Source: Nocardia ignorata NBRC 108230 (GTDB taxonomy: Bacteria > Actinomycetota > Actinomycetes > Mycobacteriales > Mycobacteriaceae). Taken from it: a stretch of DNA of 64,000 nucleotides. Below the pieces are notes generated by a model. It was not told the DNA's origin, ran no database searches, and saw only the letters and a list, made by a program, of their open reading frames with translations. The stretch spans positions 49,467-113,466 of the forward strand of contig NZ_BDBI01000034.1 of the NCBI RefSeq assembly GCF_001612905.1, in the 5' to 3' direction. Position 1 is the stretch's first letter, and each line of letters opens with the position of its first letter. A program made the position numbers and the translations under genes. Positions 16,724 to 24,086 of this stretch are shown piece after piece.

Positions 16724-18228
16724 CCGCGTCCCACCACACCGCCGCCGAGATCGCCCGCCTGTCCGCCGCACTCGACCGCCCCGCCGCCGATCTCGAGTTC
16801 CTCGCCGCGCTCCCCCCGTCTGCCCTGCGCGCCTTCCGCGAACAGATCAGTGACCAGGTCTCGGCCCGCGAGGCCCGTCGCATGCAAAAGACGGCCGCCG
16901 CAGCCAAATTGGTGCCGCCGACCCTCGCCGCCAAGATCACCGAAGCCGCGTTCGGCCCGGTCCTCGCCGCCGCCATCGCCGGTTCCGTCGACCCGGCCCG
17001 CGCCGTCGCCATCGCCAGCGCCCTGTCGCCCACATTCCTCGCCGACGTCGCCGTCACGCTCGACCCCCGCCGCGCCGCCGAGGTGATCGCCGAGATCCCC
17101 GACCGCATGGCCGCCGACGTCGCCCGCGAATTGCTCAGCCGCCGTGACTATCTCACCATGGGCCGCCTGGCCACCTCGGTCCCCGACGACGTCCTGCGCG
17201 TAGCCCTGCCCCACGCCGCCGACATCGATCTCCTGCACGTCGGCTACTACCTCGAAGACCCCAGCGCCGCCGACCGCCTCCTGTCGCTCATCACCGACCG
17301 CCTCCCCGAACTCATCCACGCCACCAACGCCGAGGGCCACTGGCCCGAGGCCATCGCCCTGCTCGACACCCTCGGCCCCACCCAACGCTCGCAACTTGCT
17401 GACGAAGTCGCCGCCCAGGACGTCGAAATCCTCGACGGCCTCCTCACCGCCGTCACGGCCCTGGATGCCTGGGACACCCTGCTCCCCGTCGCCGCGGGAA
17501 TGAAAACCGCCGGGCTGCGACGACTGGCCACCCGGCCACTGATGCAGGACCCCACCGTCCTCACGAAGATCGCCGACCTGGCCCTCACCCACAACCTCTG
17601 GCTAGACCTCCTCCCCCTCGCCGAACACCTCGCCCCCACGCAACTCCAGCCCGTCGCCGCCCGAATCTCCACCGAACCCGACGACGTCCTCACCACCCTC
17701 ATCGAACAGGCCCGGGACCACTGGGAAACCCTCTTCCCAGTAGCCCTCGCCCTCGACCCCGAGGCCCGCCAACGCTTCGCCTCGCTCCCTGTCGTGCATC
17801 AGCCCGACACCCTCACCACCGCGGTCGCGACCGCCGCCACCCACAACCTGTGGCCCGAAGCCCTTCCGCTGCTCGACATCCTCCCCGAATCCACCCACGA
17901 CACTCTCGCTTCGGCGATCAGCGACCTTCCCGACGACAGCTTTGTCGCCGCGATGGCCGCCGCCCCGGCCGCCGACTGCACCACAACCGTGGTGAAGATC
18001 GCCCTGCGCCAAGACGTCGCGTCCCGCTCACGGTCCCTCACCCTCCTCGACGAGTTCGGTGACATCGAGGCCCTCGTGGCCACGTTCACCCCGACGGACT
18101 TGTCGATATGGAAAGGCTTGTGCGAGATACGAACCGAGCTTCCGGAACGGTTGCGGCAGCTGCTCACGGTGCAGGCGAAAGAATGCGGGCAGAACGAGTT
18201 CGCCGACCTGCTGTCGGGCGGGCAATAG
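16720..18228 (+). CDS. Hypothetical helical-repeat protein, 502 aa
   Basis: Not recognised. The product is almost entirely alpha-helical, with repeated units of roughly 40-50 residues (for example DPTVLTKIADLALTHNLWLD and later DTLTTAVATAATHNLWPEAL), each with an HNLW or similar aromatic anchor. This is an armadillo/HEAT-like solenoid pattern. The early segment AAEVIAEIPDRMAADVAREL resembles the helical repeats of MgtE N-terminal domains. There is no signal peptide or enzyme motif. The start is coupled to the 71-aa gene; 61 bp separate it from the membrane protein downstream. Probably a scaffold or interaction protein. Confidence 0.7.
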   Translation: MTASHHTAAEIARLSAALDRPAADLEFLAALPPSALRAFREQISDQVSAREARRMQKTAAAAKLVPPTLAAKITEAAFGPVLAAAIAGSVDPARAVAIASALSPTFLADVAVTLDPRRAAEVIAEIPDRMAADVARELLSRRDYLTMGRLATSVPDDVLRVALPHAADIDLLHVGYYLEDPSAADRLLSLITDRLPELIHATNAEGHWPEAIALLDTLGPTQRSQLADEVAAQDVEILDGLLTAVTALDAWDTLLPVAAGMKTAGLRRLATRPLMQDPTVLTKIADLALTHNLWLDLLPLAEHLAPTQLQPVAARISTEPDDVLTTLIEQARDHWETLFPVALALDPEARQRFASLPVVHQPDTLTTAVATAATHNLWPEALPLLDILPESTHDTLASAISDLPDDSFVAAMAAAPAADCTTTVVKIALRQDVASRSRSLTLLDEFGDIEALVATFTPTDLSIWKGLCEIRTELPERLRQLLTVQAKECGQNEFADLLSGGQ

Positions 18229-18289
18229 ACCCGCCGAATATGCTGGACGAGTCCGAGCTGCCACCAGTGCGCCGGTCAGGAGGGGTTTC

Positions 18290-20104
18290 GTGGGGGACAC
18301 GGAAACAGCAGTGAGCACGGGGCCGTCCCCGTCGTTGCCGACTCTTACGCGCGACCTAGGACGCTCGGCACGGTACAAGGCGCTGGCGGGTGCCGTCGGT
18401 GCCGGACTCCTGACCGGCGGAACTGCTCTCGGCCTCTTCAGCCGATTCGGCACGGCGCCGGTCGCGGTGAGAGACACGTACGCGCAAGCCGGTCACGTCG
18501 CGGGAGCCGCCGCCGTGGCCGGCGGACTGGTACTGGCCATCGCTGTCGCGGCATGGTTCGCCGGCCGCTCACGACAGGCCGACTTGTGGAGCACTCATCA
18601 CCGATGGGAACTCGGCGCCACAGCAACCGTCGTGCTGGTACTCGGCTTCCTCGGCACGATGTCCTGGAACGAGCATCTACCGAGCAGCTACACCACCCTG
18701 CGAACCGAGATGCCGTATTTCGAGCAACTCACCACCTCGGTCGGCGCGCTCGCACTGGTCGCGATCGGGTCGATCCTGGTGCTGCCGCTCGCTTTTCACA
18801 TGGGTGTAGCAAGAACACTTCGCCGGGGCACCTCGACGGCGGCCGTGGCGATGGGGCTGGCGATCGCCGCTGTGGTGAGCGTGGTCGCCGTGCGCGCAGG
18901 CGACGACAGGCTCAACGTCGACCACAGCACCGCCGCCCCCACCCCGGTGCCGGCGGCAGCCGACAGATTCGGCACCGAAGCATTTCGACTGCAACTTCCG
19001 CCACTGAACAACCGCCCCGAGGCGACCGGACGCGAAGTCATCCCAGCGGGCACCGGTTTCCTCGTCATCGGCGTCGACGGCCTCCGCGCCTTCGACGGCG
19101 CAACCGGCGAACCACGCTGGCACTACCTGCGCAGGCCCCAATCCGGTACCCGCACACTGATATACGACCGCGGATCGGCCATCACGGCCGCCGACGGTGC
19201 CATCGTCACGACCCGCTGGACGGGTCGAAGCGGCACCCGCCGCATCACTTTCGACGCCGTCACGGGCCAGATCCTGTGGACCTCGGACGACCACACGGAT
19301 TTCACCTCGGACGACCCCGACAGCCCAGCGCGCCTCCTCGAGGCCCCCGCGTCGGACACCCTGATCGTGGAAACCGACACCGCTGTCAAGGGATACGACG
19401 CCCGCACCGCGGCCCGCCGATGGGTGACACCCGTCGCCGAATCCGGTTGCCGCTCCACCGATGTCGGTACCCGCGTCACCGCCGATGCCGTCTATCGCGT
19501 GCTCCGCTGCGGCGGCTCGACATGGCGCGTTATCGCGATCGACACCGCAACGGGAGGTGTGATCGGCCACCGCGACTACCCAGCCTCGCCCTCGAACAAG
19601 CCCACATTGACGCTGCTACAGAACATGACGCTCATCGACTTCTGGACTCCCGACAACCCCGCATACATGCTCGTCGAAAAACCGGACCAGCTCGCCACCA
19701 CCCCACTCCGGACCTCGGGTTCACCCTTCGCCGCAGCCGCCGACGGATCGGACCTTCTCGTCGGGCTCTTCGACCCGGCGACCCGCCAGAGCCATGTCGA
19801 CCTGACCACCTACGACGGCACCTCACGCACCCGAGTCGCCGAGATGTCGCCGAGTGACCCGAACAGCGGTGCTGTCCATGTCCTCGCCGAGGAGATCATC
19901 GCGCTGGAATACAACACCGCACTGCGGCTTTCGCGCTGGCCCCTCCGAAATCCGACTTCCCCCAACGCCGTCCCCATCGAGGCCACCTGCCGCCCCAAAG
20001 CGACTCAGCCGACACTTCTCCCTGTCCCCGCATCGATCCTGGTCGTTTGCCAGAACAACGAGGAAATCGGCGACGCCACCCTCGACATCATCGGCTACCG
20101 CTGA
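18290..20104 (+). CDS. Membrane protein with extracellular PQQ-like beta-propeller
   Basis: 604 aa. The first 210 residues carry about five membrane spans, among them AGAVGAGLLTGGTALGLF, HVAGAAAVAGGLVLAIAVAA and TAAVAMGLAIAAVVSVVAV. The remaining 390 residues contain propeller blades of the PQQ/WD-like type (GLRAFDGATGEPRWHY, DAVTGQILWTS, GYDARTAARRWVTP, AIDTATGGVIGH), presumably outside the membrane. The GTG at 18290 is chosen for the GGAGGGG site before it. Function unknown: it may sense or scaffold cell-envelope ligands, like other actinobacterial membrane-tethered propellers. Confidence 0.75.
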   Translation: MGDTETAVSTGPSPSLPTLTRDLGRSARYKALAGAVGAGLLTGGTALGLFSRFGTAPVAVRDTYAQAGHVAGAAAVAGGLVLAIAVAAWFAGRSRQADLWSTHHRWELGATATVVLVLGFLGTMSWNEHLPSSYTTLRTEMPYFEQLTTSVGALALVAIGSILVLPLAFHMGVARTLRRGTSTAAVAMGLAIAAVVSVVAVRAGDDRLNVDHSTAAPTPVPAAADRFGTEAFRLQLPPLNNRPEATGREVIPAGTGFLVIGVDGLRAFDGATGEPRWHYLRRPQSGTRTLIYDRGSAITAADGAIVTTRWTGRSGTRRITFDAVTGQILWTSDDHTDFTSDDPDSPARLLEAPASDTLIVETDTAVKGYDARTAARRWVTPVAESGCRSTDVGTRVTADAVYRVLRCGGSTWRVIAIDTATGGVIGHRDYPASPSNKPTLTLLQNMTLIDFWTPDNPAYMLVEKPDQLATTPLRTSGSPFAAAADGSDLLVGLFDPATRQSHVDLTTYDGTSRTRVAEMSPSDPNSGAVHVLAEEIIALEYNTALRLSRWPLRNPTSPNAVPIEATCRPKATQPTLLPVPASILVVCQNNEEIGDATLDIIGYR

Positions 20105-20272
20105 ACCCTCACCCACCGGTCGGGAGCGCCTCTCCAGCCTCACTCTCTGGCCGATGGACGAGTCAACGCCTTTGTGCCCCAGCAAATATCGCCTGGCAAT
20201 CCAACCACCCACAGCTAAAATCGGTCATCCAGGAGTCATTCTCCGGGGGATACACCGAAGTAGGGGTAGGGA

Positions 20273-20653
20273 ATGAAAACCACGCTCATCGTCGCCATCG
20301 CAGCACTGTCCGCCATCACACTCACCGGCTGCTCGTCGGATGCCGACGTGGTCTCGGAAAACCTGTCCAAGGAATCCGACCAGTTCAAGATCAACCGCCG
20401 CGTGGTCTTCTTCAACGGAATCACCGACAAGTACCTGCTGTCGGTAGAGGGCAAGTGCTCCATCAAGGACGAGAACAACCAACTCGAGGTCACCTGCAAA
20501 ACCGGCGACGACGAATACAAGAAGCACTTCCTCGGCCTGTCCGACAACGTCAGCTACTTCGTAGAACAGCTCGAGCCCGCCGAAGTCGACCGCTACCACT
20601 ACAAGGTCATCTTCAAGCCCGAGGTCATCCTCCCCGACGTCGACCGCCCCTGA
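20273..20653 (+). CDS. Small lipoprotein, beta-sandwich type
   Basis: 126-aa lipoprotein with a signal peptide and lipobox LTGC (C20 would be acylated). The body is short beta strands with two cysteines (KCSIKD and VTCKTG) that may form a disulfide. It resembles the small beta-sandwich lipoproteins seen in actinobacteria and their phages, but I cannot name a family with certainty. It is followed by a strong stem-loop. Upstream spacing of 168 bp allows its own promoter. Confidence 0.75.
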   Translation: MKTTLIVAIAALSAITLTGCSSDADVVSENLSKESDQFKINRRVVFFNGITDKYLLSVEGKCSIKDENNQLEVTCKTGDDEYKKHFLGLSDNVSYFVEQLEPAEVDRYHYKVIFKPEVILPDVDRP

Positions 20654-20672
20654 CCCAGTGACCATCACCAAC

Positions 20673-20712
20673 GGCAGACGGCCGATCTTCCCGTCGAGAT
20701 CGGCAGTCTGCC
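20673..20712 (+). terminator. Stem-loop between convergent genes
   Basis: A 16-bp inverted repeat with one mismatch (left arm GGCAGACGGCCGATCT at 20673-20688, right arm AGATCGGCAGTCTGCC at 20697-20712) and an 8-nt loop lies between the lipoprotein and Fic genes. It probably terminates both. Confidence 0.7.
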
Positions 20713-20761
20713 GCAGTATCTCCTCCCCCGCCTAGCTTGTCGGACCGAAGCGTCTATGAAG

Positions 20762-21844
20762 TCATGGCGCTGTCAACAACTGCAGGAACTCGGCGTTGAT
20801 AAACACTCTGTCACGCCCGATCTTCACGTCCCGCAGCATCCCAGCGCCGGCCAGCCCACTCAGCCAGCCGGTGGCCGTGGGACGCGATACATCGCACCTT
20901 TCCATCACCGTCGCGATCCGGCAGTACGGCTGCTCGAACAGGACAGCCTGAAACTCGGAATGTGATCCCCCCTTGCACACCGTCCGAGCCCGCTGTGCGA
21001 AATCTTCCTGCAGCAAACGGATTTTATTGATCTTGGCAACAGTGGCTTCGGAAGTCTGCGCCACTCCCGCCAGGACATACAGTAACCACGACTCCCATGC
21101 CGACTCGGCGGTCACCGCTCGCAGCCGACGGTAGTACTGGTGCTTGGTGTCGATGATGTAGCGCGACAGGTACAGCACCGGCAGACGTAGCAAACCGGCT
21201 TCCACGAGCATCAGCACGTTGAGAATGCGACCAGTCCGCCCGTTACCGTCCGCGAACGGGTGGATCGCCTCGAACTGATAGTGGGCGGCGGCCATCACGA
21301 TCAACGGGTCGACACCATCCTCCGAATGGACGAAGCGTTCCCACTCCGCGAGCTTGCCCGCGATGACATCCGGGCCTTCCGGCGGGCTGTACACAACCTC
21401 GTTTGTCGTGGGGTTCCCGATCCGCGTGCCAGATAGGTCCCGCAACCGCATCTGGCGACCTTTGATCGTGCTGCACACCTCGATCGCGGTCGACGTGGTA
21501 AGACCCCGCTCGACTGTGTGCTCATAGCCGATCCGCAACGCATGCCGATATCTCAGGGTCTCCCTCGTTGCCGCATCCGCATGGGCGTCATCGTCCACAT
21601 GCCGGAACAGCGCGTCCGTCGTAGTGACGATGTTCTCGATCGCCGAGCTGGCCTGAGCTTCCAGCAACGGAATCGTGTTGATCAACACCGTAGGGTTGGG
21701 CATCGCGAGCGCAGCCTGATCCAACTGGGCAAGCGCCCTGTTCGCCCAGATCGCAGCCTTGAGCACGTCGCGCGTCTCGAGCTGCTCGCCGGACGGAACA
21801 GGCGGAAGATCGTTGTAGGGGATCTCGGGCTGCCACTTGTTCAC
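20762..21844 (-). CDS. Fic-family AMPylator with built-in inhibitory motif and C-terminal winged helix
   Basis: 360-aa Fic protein. Its N-terminal Fic_N part contains an inhibitory (S/T)xxxE(G/N) motif (S66 to N71, in QASSAIENI), the class II arrangement in which the glutamate blocks ATP binding. The catalytic motif HPFADGNGRTGR (from H195) is intact. The C-terminal 60 residues (RCDVSRPTATGWLSGLAGAG) read as a winged helix, suggesting DNA binding. The start is a GTG without an obvious ribosome site. Fic proteins transfer AMP to a hydroxyl of a target protein; the target here is unknown. Confidence 0.88.
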   Translation of the reverse strand: MNKWQPEIPYNDLPPVPSGEQLETRDVLKAAIWANRALAQLDQAALAMPNPTVLINTIPLLEAQASSAIENIVTTTDALFRHVDDDAHADAATRETLRYRHALRIGYEHTVERGLTTSTAIEVCSTIKGRQMRLRDLSGTRIGNPTTNEVVYSPPEGPDVIAGKLAEWERFVHSEDGVDPLIVMAAAHYQFEAIHPFADGNGRTGRILNVLMLVEAGLLRLPVLYLSRYIIDTKHQYYRRLRAVTAESAWESWLLYVLAGVAQTSEATVAKINKIRLLQEDFAQRARTVCKGGSHSEFQAVLFEQPYCRIATVMERCDVSRPTATGWLSGLAGAGMLRDVKIGRDRVFINAEFLQLLTAP

Positions 21845-21874
21845 TGTCTAAACATGCCACATCAGCACAGGGAT

Positions 21875-21933
21875 ATGTAAAGTTTTCTCTGATTTTTTTA
21901 CACATCATAACAAGATGTGAAGTTTCTTTACAT
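21875..21933 (-). promoter_or_regulatory. AT-rich dyad cluster upstream of fic
   Basis: Two nested inverted repeats: ATGTAAAG (21875-21882) with CTTTACAT (21926-21933), and CACATC (21901-21906) with GATGTG (21914-21919). TTTACA[CT] occurs three times. The stretch is clearly AT-richer than its surroundings and holds the likely fic promoter. It may be the operator for the winged-helix end of Fic. Confidence 0.45.
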
Positions 21934-21996
21934 GCGCAGGACCTACCGGGCGAACGGTGGCATGTGTGGGTCTTCCGCCCGTGCCAGCGTCCCTAC

Positions 21997-22959
21997 TCAC
22001 GTAGTTTGCCCATCCTCCACTGCCCAGTCTTCGCAGGTCAGAAGGGTGTCAATCGCCGGAGTTCCGAGAGCGATGAATCGCTCGATTCGTTCCCCTGAAG
22101 CAGGCAAGTAGGGTCGATACTCCGCGACCGCGAAGACATAGGTCCACGCTTGCAAGCGGCTCGGCGTCAGTAGTGGATGGTGAGCGAGATCATCGAGTCG
22201 CTCGGAGATCGTGCGCGGCCCGTCCTGAATTGCCACCCACAACGCGGCTTCAGCGTTCACATCTCCGACTGCCCCCAACGGGTCGATCGTGTACCAGAGG
22301 TCAGGGCCTTGCAAGATGTTCTTGGCCTGCAAATCGGCATGGAGCACATGCCGGCGCCCCGTGGTACTCAACAACTTTTCGAGCACGCGCTGCGCTGACG
22401 CAAGGTGCCGTTTGCCGTCGATACGTTCGATCGAGGCCGCGAACTTCGGATCATCGAATCGTTCTCTCGCCCAACCCATTCGCATCTCCGCGATGTCGGC
22501 GATGTCCTTCAGCACCGGCGGCTCCGGCAGGTCGGGAGCATTGAGCCTGCTGAGCAGCGTGGCAAACTTGTCCGATTCGGCCGGATCAGCACCTGGCCAA
22601 GCGACTGCGCCCGGGATGATCCGGGTCATCAAGAAGACCCCGGTCTCGGTGTCGTGCTGCAGAACGGTGGGTGCGGCACTGCCGACGGCCCACCGCTCGA
22701 TCATCCGCGTCTCGGTGTTGCCGGCCTCCAGATCGACGGGAATCTTGAGCACGGCGGCACGACCGGTCTCGACTTCTGTACAGAAGACACAGCACGACAT
22801 CGCGCCGTTTTCGGCGATGGTGTGCAGCTCGAGTCCCCACCGCGCCGCGTAGTCACCGAGCTGGTCGGGCAACGCACCGAGCCAGGCACGTCCGTCCTCC
22901 TCTCCGCGCAGGAAGATGATCGCCGCTTCCAGCCGTTCGGGGATTGTCGGGACGTTCAT
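21997..22959 (-). CDS. Aminoglycoside/hydroxyurea phosphotransferase-like kinase
   Basis: 320-aa protein of the APH fold, nearest in motif to the APH(6)/hydroxyurea phosphotransferase group. It has the catalytic loop VLHADLQAKNIL, in which aspartate replaces the usual HGD glycine-aspartate spacing acceptably, and the metal-binding TIDPLGAVGD. The nucleotide-binding lysine is probably in AAVLKIPVD. The ATG at 22959 overlaps the stop of the aminotransferase (ATGA), so the longer open frame upstream is not used. Substrate unknown. It may phosphorylate a metabolite made by the aminotransferase rather than an antibiotic. Confidence 0.8.
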   Translation of the reverse strand: MNVPTIPERLEAAIIFLRGEEDGRAWLGALPDQLGDYAARWGLELHTIAENGAMSCCVFCTEVETGRAAVLKIPVDLEAGNTETRMIERWAVGSAAPTVLQHDTETGVFLMTRIIPGAVAWPGADPAESDKFATLLSRLNAPDLPEPPVLKDIADIAEMRMGWARERFDDPKFAASIERIDGKRHLASAQRVLEKLLSTTGRRHVLHADLQAKNILQGPDLWYTIDPLGAVGDVNAEAALWVAIQDGPRTISERLDDLAHHPLLTPSRLQAWTYVFAVAEYRPYLPASGERIERFIALGTPAIDTLLTCEDWAVEDGQTT

Positions 22960-24086
22960 CGAGACAGCACCTCCTTGATTCGGTGGGTGACACGGTCGAC
23001 GTCGTTCTCGTCGTTGTAGATATGCGTCGCCAAACGCAGCAGGCATTCTCCCTGCGCGCCTTGCCCGACCCACGCCCGGACCTCATCGCCCAGCAGCGAG
23101 TTCTTCACCTCGGCTGGGTCGGCTCCGTCCAGAACGAAAGCACGCAGCCGTGGCGGCTGAAATTCTCGTGACGCCGTGCATCGGGCGCCGACCCCGGCCA
23201 GCGAATTCTCCGCTGAGTCGGCCAATGTCCGGCACTGCTCGAGCAGGCCCTCCGTTCGCCATTCGCGCCACTGCTCGAAGGCGGTGTCGACGCAGAGGCG
23301 TGGAACGGGATCGAATGTGCCAGGCCAGGAGAACCGTTCGACGAGGTTCGCGGAATCCCATGTCAGCGACACCTCGGCCGGCCGGATGAGAGCATCGAAT
23401 TCTGGCGTGAGCCAAAGGAAACCAACCGGCCTGAGGGTCGGATACCACTTGTGCAGGGTGCCGAAGACCGCCGAGGCCTTCCAATGGTCTGGCTCCAATG
23501 GAATGTGTCCGGGGCAGTGTGCCGCATCCACGATGAGGCGGCCACCACGCTGCACCACCCAATCACCGAGTTCCGCGACCGGCAGATGTATCGCGGTCGA
23601 GGAAGTGATCGCGCTGACCTGCAGGTAGTCGACCCGCTCAGGGGTGCGTGCATCGAGTGCCGACAATAGATCAGCAGCGGATTCGAACGGCACCGGCACC
23701 GGCACCGGCACGAAAGCTGCCCCGGCTTTCGAACAGGCGATCTCCCAGGCACGGCGTATCGACGAGTACTCGACATCGAGGACGACTACCGTACTGTTCG
23801 CAGACAGCGGAACCGAATCGATGATCGCAGCAGCGCCCGACGTTGCATTGGTGCACAGCGTCATTCGTTCTTCGGCCAATCCCTCGGCCCGAGCCACCTT
23901 CGTGGTCTGCGCCAGGAGCCGATCGGTCAACTCGGACCCCAAGTACACAGTCGGGTCGGATTCGATCCGACGCCGAAGACGTTCTCCCTGTTCGATCACG
24001 CGCAAGGAGCTGAGCCCGTACGAGGCGTGATTGAACTGCGTAAGCCTGGCAGCCAGTGGGAACTCCGCTGCCACAGCGGGTTTCAT
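22956..24086 (-). CDS. Class V aminotransferase-fold PLP enzyme
   Basis: 376-aa PLP enzyme of the class V group (isopenicillin N epimerase / cysteine desulfurase-like). It has the cofactor aspartate region LIVDAAHCPGHIPL and the Schiff-base lysine in FGTLHKWYPTLRPVGFLWL, and starts with the family-typical FNHASYGL. A VPVPVPVP stretch is encoded by a 6-bp unit repeated four times near 23,690-23,713. Its ATG overlaps the ATPase stop and its stop overlaps the kinase start, so translation of all three is coupled. No substrate can be assigned. Confidence 0.85.
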   Translation of the reverse strand: MKPAVAAEFPLAARLTQFNHASYGLSSLRVIEQGERLRRRIESDPTVYLGSELTDRLLAQTTKVARAEGLAEERMTLCTNATSGAAAIIDSVPLSANSTVVVLDVEYSSIRRAWEIACSKAGAAFVPVPVPVPFESAADLLSALDARTPERVDYLQVSAITSSTAIHLPVAELGDWVVQRGGRLIVDAAHCPGHIPLEPDHWKASAVFGTLHKWYPTLRPVGFLWLTPEFDALIRPAEVSLTWDSANLVERFSWPGTFDPVPRLCVDTAFEQWREWRTEGLLEQCRTLADSAENSLAGVGARCTASREFQPPRLRAFVLDGADPAEVKNSLLGDEVRAWVGQGAQGECLLRLATHIYNDENDVDRVTHRIKEVLSR

